This document shows, one piece after another, positions 10,394 through 23,872 of a stretch of 64,000 nt of DNA. The notes below the pieces were generated by a model, which did no database searches, had not been told where the DNA came from, and worked only from the letters and a program-made list of their open reading frames with translations. Location of the stretch: the NCBI GenBank assembly GCA_024509875.1, contig JAMPIV010019875.1, positions 342,501 through 406,500 of the forward strand, in the 5' to 3' direction. Origin of the DNA: Oreohelix idahoensis. Taxonomy: Eukaryota > Mollusca > Gastropoda > Stylommatophora > Oreohelicidae. Each line of letters starts with the position of its first letter. Within the stretch, counting starts at the first letter, position 1. Both the position numbers and the translations under genes were made by a program.

Positions 10394-11816
10394 ATGTCTA
10401 CATTAGAATACTTTATTGCACAAGGGAGATCCCTTGATAAGACTGGTACAGACTTAGAACAATGGGCAGTTGCTCAATATGACAAAGCATTAGCTGCTGA
10501 AGAGAGAAAAGCTGCTGCAGAAGAGAGAAAAGCTCTGGCTGAAGAGAAAAGATTAGAAAGAGAATTTGAACAAAAGAAATTGCAGATACAGACTGAGGAA
10601 AAAAGATTCCAGATGGAAATGAAAAAAGAGAAAAGAAAGGATGAGCTGCAGCAGCGGCTGCTGAAGAGAAAAAAGCAATAAGAGAACATGAACACCAAAA
10701 AGAACTTTTAGCATTTGAGTTAGAAAAGTTAAAATTAACAAACATAAGTAATGTTAATCAAGCATCTGGTGGTAATGGTAAACCTTTTACTTACAAGGTC
10801 AAGGTACCAGCGTTCAATCCTTCCAGTGATGACATAACATTCTGGTTAAATAGATTTGAACGCTCTTGTCGAGCCCATAATGTGGACAAATCACAATATG
10901 CTAACCAGTTGTCAGAAAATTTGAAAGGTGATTCTCTGACTAGTTTAAGTTTGGTTGAAGAGGCTGACAAGGATAATTATGATGTTATTAGGGCAGCCTT
11001 ATTAAAGAAGTACCAGTTGTCTGAGGAAGGTTACCGGAATTTGTTTAAGACAATGGTTCCTGAGGCAGGTGTAGAATTCTCAGAATTCATTGCAAGGACA
11101 CGTCTTACATTTGATCGTTGGATTGAGTTGTCCAAAACAGAAAAGACATATGAAGCCCTTATGGACTTGATACTCAGAGATAAGATTATGTCAAGTATAA
11201 ATAAACCATTCCTTGAATTCTTACATGAGCGTAAACCCAAGACACTAAAAGAAATGGAACAGTATTGTACCCAATACGTCACTGCACATCCAGACGTAGC
11301 TATTAGCAATACTAAGGTTAGGGAAGGTATGCCAGTTGCTTCAGCAACACCATACAACCCTAATCACTCACGCAGATTCCAAGAACCTCAAAATAGGTTT
11401 AATAAAAAAGGTAGCCATAACGGTTATCAGAACCAAGGTAACCAATCATTTCAGGGTTCTTCTTCGAATACCTGGAGACGAGCCGACAGCCCTCGATTCA
11501 GAGGTGGTCATAATTATATAGAAACTTTCGCAAAGGAAGTCATTATAGAAATTATCCAAGTTTTCCCTCATGGAGACAACAAGATCATAATTACAGAGAT
11601 ACTCATTATAATGAATATGATAATAGTAACCAAAGGAACTATGACTCAAACCCAAGTAGGGGTTATAACAGTGGAAACAAGGATAATTACAGAGGCAATA
11701 ATAACAGAGGTAGAGCACAATACAAAAAACATAAATCTCATTACCAGGCGAACTCTGCTCAGCAAGAGTCCCACGAATCCTATAAACAAAATAAAGATAA
11801 TGATGACTCTAATAAT
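10394..11816 (+). pseudogene. A1 Gag, frameshifted
   Basis: Gag starts at the ATG at 10394 (MSTLEYFIAQG...). Residues about 25-110 are an Ala/Glu/Lys/Arg coiled coil (AAEERKAAAEERKALAEEK). A retrotransposon Gag capsid-type domain follows (FTYKVKVPAFNPSSDDITFW..., later FLEFLHERKPKTLKEMEQYC). The C-terminal tail is rich in Asn, Arg, Gly and Tyr and lacks a CCHC knuckle. Compared with A2, the coiled-coil coding region differs in length and creates a stop at 10679-10681, and an extra TA at about 11515-11520 shifts the tail. The frame is restored before the Cys module that precedes the protease. Gag should form the particle. As read, this copy gives only truncated products. Confidence 0.85.
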
Positions 11817-14800
11817 ATGGCATGTGCCGCTTTTGATTTTGGGAGAGCATCTCAGTGCCCCCAATGCAAAACATTATTTGAGCCAACCACAGTGTCTACT
11901 TTAAGCTGTGGCCATCCTCTTCCCGCTCTTCCTGCGTCAATCGCGCATGATGGAAGAGGTTCTCTAGTCTTACACAAAGGTTTAGTAAATGACAATCCAG
12001 TCTCAGTACTTTTTGATGATTCTGGATGCACAACAATTGGTGTTAGGCAGTCACTAATAGATCCTTCTCATGCTACAGGCAAAGTAGTCAAATGCGTAAC
12101 ATTTGGCGGCACCATAGAGAAATACTCTACCGCTATCATTAGGATTGCTACTCCTTTCTTCACAGGAGATGTACACGCATGTCTTTTGCCGAATCCGATC
12201 GCTGATCTTATCATCGGTCGCATTCACGGAGTAAAAGAATGCACTTCGCAACAAATTTCCGTTTGGGAAAAGCAAAATATGCAAACTGCTAATGTTGTAG
12301 TCACTAGAGCTCAAGCTCTCAATATGCCTGAAACTTCATCTACTGAAGATATTGAAGTGCATAACCAAGATGATCCCTTGGTAATTTCTCGTGACTCGTT
12401 TATAAAACAACAAGAAGAGGATCCGACTCTTAAGAAATTCTTCACTCTTGTAACGAAAGGTGATCCGAATAGAGATACCAAGCGTAAATCTTGGATTACA
12501 ATGAAGAATGGTGTACTGGTACGTATGGTGCAAGACTCCACTAATTCAAGTCATTCTCAGATTCTTGTACCCAAGAAATTGAGAGTTAAAATTTTACAAC
12601 ATGCACACGACTCTCAGTGTGCTGGACACATGGGTTTTTCCCGTACAAAGTCAAGAGTTCTTGCGGCTTTCTTTTGGCCTTTCGTGAATAAGGACATACG
12701 GATCTATTGTCGATCTTGTAAAGTATGTCAAGAAGTCAAATCCAAAGGTCCTCGTCATGCTGCGCCCATTCAGGCTGCAGACATTCCTATTCGACCATTT
12801 CAGAAAATGGCGATAGACATCATTGGTCCATTTAAGATCAAATCTGCTAGAGGACATCAATTTATCTTAACGTGTGTGGACATGTGCACACGTTGGCCAG
12901 AGGCTATCCCTCTGAAGAGCATTACTACTGCTGACATTGCAGATGCTCTTTGGCTTATATTTTCTCGCCTGGGATTCCCCGGAGAAATATTATCAGATCA
13001 TGGCACCCAACTAATATCGGATACCATGTCTCAAGTAATGTCTACTCTACAGATAGAGAGATCTTTGAGTAGCATCTATCATCCTATGTCCAATGGGATG
13101 GTAGAACGGCTAAATAGAACACTTAAGAACTTATTAGGAAAGATAACTGAGGATCATCCTCAAGATTGGGACAGGGTTCTACCCGCGGCCCTCTTCGCTT
13201 ACAGGGAGGTCCCCAATGAACATACAGGATTTTCTCCTTTTGAACTTGTCTTTGGCGCGCGACCGCGCGGCCCTATGTCTTTGCTTCATGATCTCATAAC
13301 AGCGGACAATATTGACGATGACACAAAATCCTCTTACGAATATGTCATCACGCTGAGAGAAAAAATTATCGAAGCATGCAAATTAGCAACGTCCTCTTCT
13401 GAATTTGCTAAACAGAAGGCAAGGCAATTTGCTAATAAGAAAAGAACTTTACGACAACTTTGTCCTGGTGACAAAGCATTTGTTTTGCTACCTTGTAGGG
13501 AAAATAGACTCCTTATTTCTTGGAAAGGTCCGTACGATATAATATCGAAAATTTCAGATGTTGACTATATTGTCGATATTAACGGGAAGCATAAAACCTT
13601 CCACATCAATATGCTTACGGAATTCCATGAACGTCCTGACTATTTACAGCCTATTTTCCAGGCAACGGACGATTCTCCAGTTCAACATGGTCAGTACTCA
13701 TCACTGTCCGTTATACAGGATGAGGAAACAAGTTTTTCGGATGTTAATCTTCCGCTTCCAATGATCCCACTTCATTCTAGTGAATCATGGAAAGACGTTA
13801 CTGTTTCTCCTGATTTGTCTCTAGGAGAACAGCGACAGGTTTCGGCTATGTTACAAACATTTCAGGATGTCCTCACTGACATCCCTGGGCAAACTCATGT
13901 CATTGAGCATGACATTATTCTAACTGAACATACTCCTATTAGGGTTAGACCTTACCCTATCCCTATACATTTTCAAGCACAGGTTGAAAAGGAGTTAGAT
14001 GAAATGATAGATTTACAAATAATCGAACCATCCACTTCTGCATATTCTTCGCCGATGGTTATTGTTCGAAAAAAAGACAATAACATACGTCTTTGCGTTG
14101 ACTATCGCAAATTGAATCAAGTGACAAAGTTTGATGCTGAACCTATGCCTTTACTAGAAGAGCTACTTACTCGACTTTCTAAATCTCATTTTTTCACTAA
14201 ACTTGATTTGTCTAAAGGATATTGGCAAGTTCCATTATCCGAACGCGCCAAACCTCTTACCGCTTTTTCTACTCCTAGAGGCCTTTTCCAATGGAATTTT
14301 ATGCCTTTCGGCCTTATGAACGCACCAGCTACATTCGTACGCATGATGCGTCGAATCCTATCGTATCGGTCAGATGTCATTGCTTATCTAGACGACATCT
14401 GTCTTTTTAGCGATACTTGGGAAGATCACTATTCAGGGTTAGTTGAATTGTTATCAACTCTACGCGAGCATAACCTGACAGCAAAACCATCGAAAGCTTG
14501 CATTGGTTTTAGCGAAAATTGCTTTCCTAGGCCATCGAGTAGGTCATGGTTTCCTGAAGACAGAGGACCATAATATCACTAAAATACTTAACATCTCTAT
14601 CCCTAAGACTAAAAAGCAAGTGCGAAGTCTTTTAGGTCTCATACAATTTTATGGACGATTCATTCCGAATCTGTCCTCTATCATGGCACCTCTTTCGACA
14701 CTACTAAAGAAAGGGTCGCCTAATATGGTTCACTGGTCTCAGGAATGCCAATTATCACTAGATAAGATCAAAACTATGTTTTCAACACCACCTATTTTAG

Positions 14801-15201
14801 TGTTACCTACTACAGATAAGACATTTGTTCTTCGTAGTGACGCTTCATCCACTGGGATTGGAGCGGCACTAATGCAAGAGTACTCTGGAACTCTGCATCC
14901 TGTAATGTACATATCCAGAAAACTTAATGCTGCAGAAAGGAATTACTCGGTTTTAGACCGGGAATTATTGGCGATGGTTTGGTCAATTCTCAAACTTCAA
15001 AGATTCCTTCTTGGTGCACATTTCATAGTGGAAACTGACCAGAAAGCTCTTACTGCTATCCAAAGTAAGAACTTGAAGAGCTCGAGATCAACTCGATACG
15101 CGATCGCTCTTCAACCTTTTCATTTTTCGGTACGAGCTATCCGTGGTTCAGAAAATGTGATGGCGGACATTCTGTCGAGATGCCCACATGATGCCACTTA
15201 A
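11817..15201 (+). pseudogene. A1 Pol: protease-integrase-RT-RNase H
   Basis: The order is protease, integrase, reverse transcriptase, RNase H. A CxxC...CxH module (about 11856-11915) is followed by the protease active site, which here has an extra codon (LFDDSGC against LFDSGC in A2). The integrase has the zinc-binding H-H-C-C (HDSQCAGHMG ... CRSCKVCQ, 12605-12732), D at 12811 (AIDIIGP), D at 12989 (SDHGTQ), E at about 13101 (MVERLNRT), and a GPY/F-type end (WKGPYDII, near 13520). The RT has DLSKGYWQVP, FMPFGLMNAPATF and the YLDD polymerase motif near 14384. RNase H has the RSDAS, RELLAM and ETDQKAL motifs. One extra A in the A4 run at 14515-14518 (A3 in A2) shifts the frame between RT and RNase H. 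Catalytic residues in integrase and RT are otherwise present. Confidence 0.9.
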
Positions 15202-15668
15202 CTGTTAAATATTGGACTTTCCTAACATGTATAACTTTACATCAGTTATTCTTTTTCTTCTATATCAAAATGTGTACACATTTGTAATATATGATTTGGT
15301 GATTGTATAAATACTTAGCGGTTCACTTATTTTGATTCACTGCTAATTCTTTGATGATGTTTCTTTTGCCAATCGTGAACTTATGATACCTAATATGAAA
15401 TGATTATTGAAATTATTGTATACATTGTGTCATTGCCAATATGGTAGTAGGCATTGGTGGCAACTCCCTGGAAATGTTTACACTTAGAGAAATACTTTCT
15501 CTGAGATGTTGAGATATATATTCTCATTCTTTGCCTTAATCTGGCTTTATAAATTCTTGATACTTCTCATCTGCGCATCATATGTGCGTTGGGGGGCCTA
15601 TTTTATGTGGCTCTCAGAGAGAAAAAAAAAAAATTTCATTTTTTTTTTCCCCGGGGGTTGCGGTAGTC
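15202..15668 (+). other. A1 3' untranslated region and polypurine stretch
   Basis: Non-coding sequence between the RNase H stop and LTR 2. Just before the LTR it has a long A run, a T run and CCCCGGGGGTTGCGGTAG, which resembles a degenerate polypurine tract. The same block precedes the LTR of F on the minus strand. In the second copy (before 23873) most of this block is missing. Confidence 0.55.
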
Positions 15669-17830
15669 TGTTGCGTACATATTTTTTATATGTCGCACAG
15701 ATTACAGTTGATACGATTACAAATGAAAATGTAACTATCTGTTTGATAAAAGGATATTTATTTATGAACTTACAACTTTTAAGAAAGGGGAATAACTCAG
15801 AATAGTAAATGTGTATTTTATTCTTTGAGTGATCGGTTCCTGTTTTGTTTCCGTGGATTGAACAAGCGGAGGAATCTAGATTTTATATTATAGCTGGAAA
15901 CAGATTGTTCTCGCTTAAGGTTTTGCAGGAATATTGAAAGTCCGAATCTAGGTTTACTGTTTGTCTGTTTGAGACGATTCCGTCTTATATCATGTTATCT
16001 TTGTGTGTCTGGGCTGGGGATTATTTGTTCTTACACTCTGAGCGGATGAAGATAAGAGAGAGTGTTCTTCGGTTATGGAGTCTGGCGGGACGCCAATGTC
16101 GAGCGGTCCAAAGTTTTGTGATCTCAAGTTATCATGGGGAAGAAGATTGTGTCTTCTAGGACTGTTTTAGTCTATGTGTTCCCCAGTATTGTTTCTATTA
16201 CGCCAGAAAAGTGTTTTTGTGCTTGCTATTGATTCTTGGCCAAGGTAAACGTACTTTTACTGACTTCGTTCCTAGGCTTACGATGGGTTATGTTTAGGCC
16301 TACATGAATCTACTTATGTTCAGATGTCAGAACGACATATCGTTTAGCAGCACTAAGAATGTTTCTACACAGCAATTATGAGGACAGATAATGCTGATAT
16401 TGGTGGAAACTTTGATATCCTTATGAAGTGAATCTTTCTAGAAGTTTTGTCATCTCACCGTTGTGTGAGCGATGTTAAGGACCAAGGAAGCCATCTTGGA
16501 ATCCGAATTATTGTCAATCATTCATCAGAGAACAGGGTTGTCCCTTACTACCCGATAATGATCCAGAGATCACAGTTATGAAAGAAAGATCTATTATGGG
16601 AGATTTAGCATTTACTCCGAAGATATGTGCTGAATGCTATTTGAAAGAATCTACGCTAGAGTACAAGCTACACTCATGCTAAGAGAGATTCTGTACAAGA
16701 GTCACTATGAACATTATGTATAAACTGACGTGATCTGTCAGTACAACCTGATATATATATATATATAGATGTGGATTAACTATAGAACTCTGAATGCTTG
16801 TCTACAAATGTTCCAGTATGAGGTTATCCAGCATGTATGCTAACTTAAGATGATACACCATTGATCAACACCATGCTGTTTATGTCGTCATGTGTTCCTG
16901 TAACCATACACGTACTGTTCCAGTGTGCGTCTCATTAAATATTATAAAAAGAACACAGTAGTTCCAGTAATCCTTGACTTCTACATGTGAGAGTATGAAT
17001 ATATTGTTACCAAGTTGTCAACTCTTCAGAACCATTCTACCATTCGCGTACAATGTACTCTCACTTCAATGTTTACACTACCCTGTGTAGGTCGAGTTGA
17101 CCTGTGTCTGTCTTCACGGTGACAGCACCTCTTTGAATACAACAGTACTACCAGCCATCATACTTTACAGTGAGGTTCTATACACCACACTCGATTCTTT
17201 ACAGTGGAGTCGCTTTACAAACAACAGAACTTTACAGTGGTGTACTACAGGTGTAGTAAAGAAATAACTTCTTTACAGCGGTGGCCACTATATCCATTAC
17301 AAGAGACTGTAGTAAGACAACATTCCTTACAGTGGTGTGCCAGCTTCCTGGGTCAACCTGCACAGTGGACATATTTGAGAAGTCAGCTACTGAGACCAGA
17401 CCATTCCTTGGGGCCTGTTACGACACACGTAAACACCAGCAATACAACTTTACAGTCGATGTCAGCGCGACCTGTCCTATCGAGGTATACAGTAACTAGG
17501 TCAGCGTTTGTTGACATTTTTTGTTGATGGACATTTGCCATAGAACAGACAGCGTTACACAGCAAGTTTGTTTGGAACAGACAGCATTACATATCAGAGT
17601 TGGAACATATATTTGACAGTGTTTGCAAAATGTACAGTGCAACTGAAGCGAGAAGTCTTACTTGTGATTCTGAGGAACTGTAAACAGTGGATTCTCCTGC
17701 ACTGCCATAGTTTGTGTTGAACTTTTATGATTTAGGCCAGATTTGATTATTTAATAAAGTACCATAGTACTGTAGCATTATTGCGTATAACTGTGCCTTC
17801 TTCGCAACACATTCTATCTGCAACACATTA
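15669..17830 (+). repeat. A-family LTR 2, shared by the two units
   Basis: The start TGTTGCGTAC is supported by the F LTR, which begins TGTTGCGCAC. The sequence is nearly identical to LTR 1 and LTR 3. TATA box at 16943-16950, AATAAA at 17753-17758. It acts as the 3' LTR of A1 and the 5' LTR of A2, which makes the array LTR-internal-LTR-internal-LTR. The distance from the LTR 1 edge to the same base of LTR 2 is 8267 bases, and from LTR 2 to LTR 3 is 8204. The right end is approximate. Confidence 0.85.
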
Positions 17831-18618
17831 CATTACATTACATTATATTATAAATATTTATGCTATATGTACATTTATGTTTACATGTTTATATGTGATA
17901 TTTGTTTGTATTCTGCGGGTTGTTGTTTCGGTTGGGCGGAGTCTCCCTTAGATCATACCACGTGATAGAGGTCGTCTATCGTGAGCGGTGTCTATAGGGT
18001 GTACAAATTTCCGATACTGGAATTTGCAAAGCGACTGCTTTTGCTATTTTTTTTTTTGGGTTAAGTTGTGACGATATGGTCAGTGTTGTTTTCGGAAGTT
18101 TCTTCACATTCTTTAGTTTTGTTTTGATTTGTTTGTAATTTGTTGGTCTACCCTTTGCTATCTTTCAGTTTCATACAACATTTATATTTATATACTGTGG
18201 CGTTATTTGTATTTGTTATCCTCTTGCGGTTTATTTTTTATTATTTTTTCCATTTGATTTATTTGATTTCCGCAAATGTTTTCATGTTGTCTTGTATAAT
18301 TGTTTTTTATGTTCTTGATCGACATACACTATTTAAAATATAGTTGATCATATGGATTTATGTGAAAGAATCAACTGATGATTAATGTTGATTAGATAAG
18401 ACACTATTTCTTGTGCATTGCACTTATGTTATAGAGTGTTGCAGCAATTTATAATTGTTATTTTTCAAAGAAATATACAAGACCTTGATAAGGCTTGTCT
18501 CACACAGACATTGTGATTGTGTGCTGATTAATACAGTGATTAAGAACTTTTTGCTATATTACCTTGAAATATATTTTATTATTATTGTTTCAAGTGAGTA
18601 GTATCATTGTCAGACATC
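17831..18618 (+). other. A2 leader
   Basis: Non-coding, T-rich, almost identical to 9607-10393. No clear primer-binding site seen. Confidence 0.5.
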
Positions 18619-20051
18619 ATGTCTACATTAGAATACTTTATTGCACAAGGGAGATCCCTTGATAAGACTGGTACAGACTTAGAACAATGGGCAGTTGCTC
18701 AATATGACAAAGCATTAGCTGCTGAAGAGAGAAAAGCTGCTGCAGAAGAGAGAAAAGCTCTGGCTGAAGAGAAAAGATTAGAAAGAGAATTTGAACAAAA
18801 GAAATTGCAGATACAGACTGAGGAAAAAAGATTCCAGATGGAAATGGAAAAAGAAAAAAGAAAAGAAAAAAGAAAAGATGAAGCTGCTGCGGCTGCTGAA
18901 GAGAAAAAAGCAATGAGAGAACATGAACACCAAAAAGAACTTTTAGCATTTGAGTTAGAAAAGTTAAAATTAACAAACATAAGTAATGTTAATCAAGCAT
19001 CTGGTGGTAATGGTAAACCCTTTACTTACAAGGTCAAGGTACCAGCGTTCAATCCTTCCAGTGATGACATAACATTCTGGTTAAATAGATTTGAACGCTC
19101 TTGTCGAGCCCATAATGTGGACAAATCACAATATGCTAACCAGTTGTCAGAAAATTTGAAAGGTGATTCTCTGACTAGTTTAAGTTTGGTTGAAGAGGCT
19201 GACAAGGATAATTATGATGTTATTAGGGCAGCCTTATTAAAGAAGTACCAGTTGTCTGAGGAAGGTTACCGGAATTTGTTTAAGACAATGGTTCCTGAGG
19301 CAGGTGTAGAATTCTCAGAATTCATTGCAAGGACACGTCTTACATTTGATCGTTGGATTGAGTTGTCCAAAACAGAAAAGACATATGAAGCCCTTATGGA
19401 CTTGATACTCAGAGATAAGATTATGTCAAGTATAAATAAACCATTCCTTGAATTCTTACATGAGCGTAAACCCAAGACACTAAAAGAAATGGAACAGTAT
19501 TGTACCCAATACGTCACTGCACATCCAGACGTAGCTATTAGCAATACTAAGGTTAGGGAAGGTATGCCAGTTGCTTCAGCAACACCATACAACCCTAATC
19601 ACTCACGCAGATTCCAAGAACCTCAAAATAGGTTTAATAAAAAAGGTAGCCATAACGGTTATCAGAACCAAGGTAACCAATCATTTCAGGGTTCTTCTTC
19701 GAATACCTGGAGACGAGCCGACAGCCCTCGATTCAGAGGTGGTCATAATTATAGAAACTTTCGCAAAGGAAGTCATTATAGAAATTATCCAAGTTTTCCC
19801 TCATGGAGACAACAAGATCATAATTACAGAGATACTCATTATAATGAATATGATAATAGTAACCAAAGGAACTATGACTCAAACCCAAGTAGGGGTTATA
19901 ACAGTGGAAACAAGGATAATTACAGAGGCAATAATAACAGAGGTAGAGCACAATACAAAAAAAACATAAATCTCATTACCAGGCGAACTCTGCTCAGCAA
20001 GAGTCCCACGAATCCTATAAACAAAATAAAGATAATGATGACTCTAATAAT
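18619..20051 (+). pseudogene. A2 Gag, shifted only near its C-terminus
   Basis: Gag starts at the ATG at 18619. It reads continuously through the coiled coil (residues about 30-115), the capsid-type domain, and an Arg-Gly/Asn-Tyr-rich tail (FRGGHNYRNFRKGSHYRNY ... NNNRGRAQYKK) to about 19956. An A8 run at 19957-19964, against A6 in A1 (11724-11729), then shifts the frame, so the ORF ends at 20139 with unrelated residues. In F, Gag continues into the protease in a single frame, so a fused Gag-Pol is probably ancestral. The tail has RGG-like spacing and no CCHC knuckle, suggesting RNA binding by a disordered basic region. Confidence 0.9.
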
Positions 20052-23000
20052 ATGGCATGTGCCGCTTTTGATTTTGGGAGAGCATCTCAGTGCCCCCAAT
20101 GCAAAACATTATTTGAGCCAACCACAGTGTCTACTTTAAGCTGTGGCCATCCTCTTCCCGCTCTTCCTGCGTCAATCGCGCATGATGGAAGAGGTTCTCT
20201 AGTCTTACACAAAGGTTTAGTAAATGACAATCCAGTCTCAGTACTTTTTGATTCTGGATGCACAACAATTGGTGTTAGGCAGTCACTAATAGATCCTTCT
20301 CATGCTACAGGCAAAGTAGTCAAATGCGTAACATTTGGCGGCACCATAGAGAAATACTCTACCGCTATCATTAGGATTGCTACTCCTTTCTTCACAGGAG
20401 ATGTACACGCATGTCTTTTGCCGAATCCGATCGCTGATCTTATCATCGGTCGCATTCACGGAGTAAAAGAATGCACTTCGCAACAAATTTCCGTTTGGGA
20501 AAAGCAAAATATGCAAACTGCTAATGTTGTAGTCACTAGAGCTCAAGCTCTCAATATGCCTGAAACTTCATCTACTGAAGATATTGAAGTGCATAACCAA
20601 GATGATCCCTTGGTAATTTCTCGTGACTCGTTTATAAAACAACAAGAAGAGGATCCGACTCTTAAGAAATTCTTCACTCTTGTAACGAAAGGTGATCCGA
20701 ATAGAGATACCAAGCGTAAATCTTGGATTACAATGAAGAATGGTGTACTTGTACGTATGGTGCAAGACTCCACTAATTCAAGTCATTCTCAGATTCTTGT
20801 ACCCAAGAAATTGAGAGTTAAAATTTTACAACATGCACACGACTCTCAGTGTGCTGGACACATGGGTTTTTCCCGTACAAAGTCAAGAGTTCTTGCGGCT
20901 TTCTTTTGGCCTTTCGTGAATAAGGACATACGGATCTATTGTCGATCTTGTAAAGTATGTCAAGAAGTCAAATCCAAAGGTCCTCGTCATGCTGCGCCCA
21001 TTCAGGCTGCAGACATTCCTATTCGACCATTTCAGAAAATGGCGATAGACATCATTGGTCCATTTAAGATCAAATCTGCTAGAGGACATCAATTTATCTT
21101 AACGTGTGTGGACATGTGCACACGTTGGCCAGAGGCTATCCCTCTGAAGAGCATTACTACTGCTGACATTGCAGATGCTCTTTGGCTTATATTTTCTCGC
21201 CTGGGATTCCCCGGAGAAATATTATCAGATCATGGCACCCAACTAATATCGGATACCATGTCTCAAGTAATGTCTACTCTACAGATAGAGAGATCTTTGA
21301 GTAGCATCTATCATCCTATGTCCAATGGGATGGTAGAACGGCTAAATAGAACACTTAAGAACTTATTAGGAAAGATAACTGAGGATCATCCTCAAGATTG
21401 GGACAGGGTTCTACCCGCGGCCCTCTTCGCTTACAGGGAGGTCCCCAATGAACATACAGGATTTTCTCCTTTTGAACTTGTCTTTGGCGCGCGACCGCGC
21501 GGCCCTATGTCTTTGCTTCATGATCTCATAACAGCGGACAATATTGACGATGACACAAAATCCTCTTACGAATATGTCATCACGCTGAGAGAAAAAATTA
21601 TCGAAGCATGCAAATTAGCAACGTCCTCTTCTGAATTTGCTAAACAGAAGGCAAGGCAATTTGCTAATAAGAAAAGAACTTTACGACAACTTTGTCCTGG
21701 TGACAAAGCATTTGTTTTGCTACCTTGTAGGGAAAATAGACTCCTTATTTCTTGGAAAGGTCCGTACGATATAATATCGAAAATTTCAGATGTTGACTAT
21801 ATTGTCGATATTAACGGGAAGCATAAAACCTTCCACATCAATATGCTTACGGAATTCCATGAACGTCCTGACTATTTACAGCCTATTTTCCAGGCAACGG
21901 ACGATTCTCCAGTTCAACATGGTCAGTACTCATCACTGTCCGTTATACAGGATGAGGAAACAAGTTTTTCGGATGTTAATCTTCCGCTTCCAATGATCCC
22001 ACTTCATTCTAGTGAATCATGGAAAGACGTTACTGTTTCTCCTGATTTGTCTCTAGGAGAACAGCGACAGGTTTCGGCTATGTTACAAACATTTCAGGAT
22101 GTCCTCACTGACATCCCTGGGCAAACTCATGTCATTGAGCATGACATTATTCTAACTGAACATACTCCTATTAGGGTTAGACCTTACCCTATCCCTATAC
22201 ATTTTCAAGCACAGGTTGAAAAGGAGTTAGATGAAATGATAGATTTACAAATAATCGAACCATCCACTTCTGCTTATTCTTCGCCGATGGTTATTGTTCG
22301 AAAAAAAGACAATAACATACGTCTTTGCGTTGACTATCGCAAATTGAATCAAGTGACAAAGTTTGATGCTGAACCTATGCCTTTACTAGAAGAGCTACTT
22401 ACTCGACTTTCTAAATCTCATTTTTTCACTAAACTTGATTTGTCTAAAGGATATTGGCAAGTTCCATTATCCGAACGCGCCAAACCTCTTACCGCTTTTT
22501 TTCTACTCCTAGAGGCCTTTTCCAATGGAATTTTATGCCTTTCGGCCTTATGAACGCACCAGCTACATTCGTACGCATGATGCGTCGAATCCTATCGTAT
22601 CGGTCAGATGTCATTGCTTATCTAGACGACATCTGTCTTTTTAGCGATACTTGGGAAGATCACTATTCAGGGTTAGTTGAATTGTTATCAACTCTACGCG
22701 AGCATAACCTGACAGCAAAACCATCGAAAGCTTGCATTGGTTTTAGCGAAATTGCTTTCCTAGGCCATCGAGTAGGTCATGGTTTCCTGAAGACAGAGGA
22801 CCATAATATCACTAAAATACTTAACATCTCTATCCCTAAGACTAAAAAGCAAGTGCGAAGTCTTTTAGGTCTCATACAAATTTATGGACGATTCATTTCG
22901 AATCTGTCCTCTATCATGGCACCTCTTTCGACACTACTAAAGAAAGGGTCGCCTAATATGGTTCACTGGTCTCAGGAATGCCAATTATCACTAGATAAGA

Positions 23001-23434
23001 TCAAAACTATGTTTTCAACACCACCTATTTTAGTGTTACCTACTACAGATAAGACATTTGTTCTTCGTAGTGACGCTTCATCCACTGGGATTGGAGCGGC
23101 ACTAATGCAAGAGTACTCTGGAACTCTGCATCCTGTAATGTACATATCCAGAAAACTTAATGCTGCAGAAAGGAATTACTCGGTTTTAGACCGGGAATTA
23201 TTGGCGATGGTTTGGTCAATTCTCAAACTTCAAAGATTCCTTCTTGGTGCACATTTCATAGTGGAAACTGACCAGAAAGCTCTTACTGCTATCCAAAGTA
23301 AGAACTTGAAGAGCTCGAGATCAACTCGATACGCGATCGCTCTTCAACCTTTTCATTTTTCGGTACGAGCTATCCGTGGTTCAGAAAATGTGATGGCGGA
23401 CATTCTGTCGAGATGCCCACATGATGCCACTTAA
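20052..23434 (+). pseudogene. A2 Pol: protease-integrase-RT-RNase H
   Basis: Same layout as A1. Residue numbers from the first Met at 20052: Cys module C14, C17, C31, H33; protease D-S-G at 67-69; integrase zinc site and D, D, E triad in the same positions as in A1; GPY/F-type tail; RT; RNase H. The reading frame is open until a T7 run at 22496-22502 (T5 in A1, 14264-14268), which shifts the frame inside RT upstream of YLDD. From there the second frame (to 23434) carries FMPFGLMNAPATF, YLDD and a complete RNase H. The two copies are nearly identical otherwise, so A2 is broken where A1 is not, and the reverse. Confidence 0.9.
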
Positions 23435-23872
23435 CTGTTAAATATTGGACTTTCCTAACATGTATAACTTTACATCAGTTATTCTTTTTCTTCTATATCA
23501 AAATGTGTACACATTTGTAATATATGATTTGGTGATTGTATAAATACTTAGCGGTTCACTTATTTTGATTCACTGCTAATTCTTTGATGATGTTTCTTTT
23601 GCCAATCGTGAACTTATGATACCTAATATGAAATGATTATTGAAATTATTGTATACATTGTGTCATTGCCAATATGGTAGTAGGCATTGGTGGCAACTCC
23701 CTGGAAATGTTTACACTTAGAGAAATACTTTCTCTAAGATGTTGAGATATATATTCTCATTCTTTGCCTTAATCTGGCTTTATAAATTCTTGATACTTCT
23801 CATCTGCGCATCATATGTGCGTTGGGGGGCCTATTTTATGTGGCTCTCAGAGAGAGAAAAAAAAAATTCATT
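23435..23872 (+). other. A2 3' untranslated region
   Basis: Aligns with 15202-15668 but lacks about 27 bases just before the LTR, including the CCCCGGGGGTTGCGG block that is the likely polypurine tract. Confidence 0.55.
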
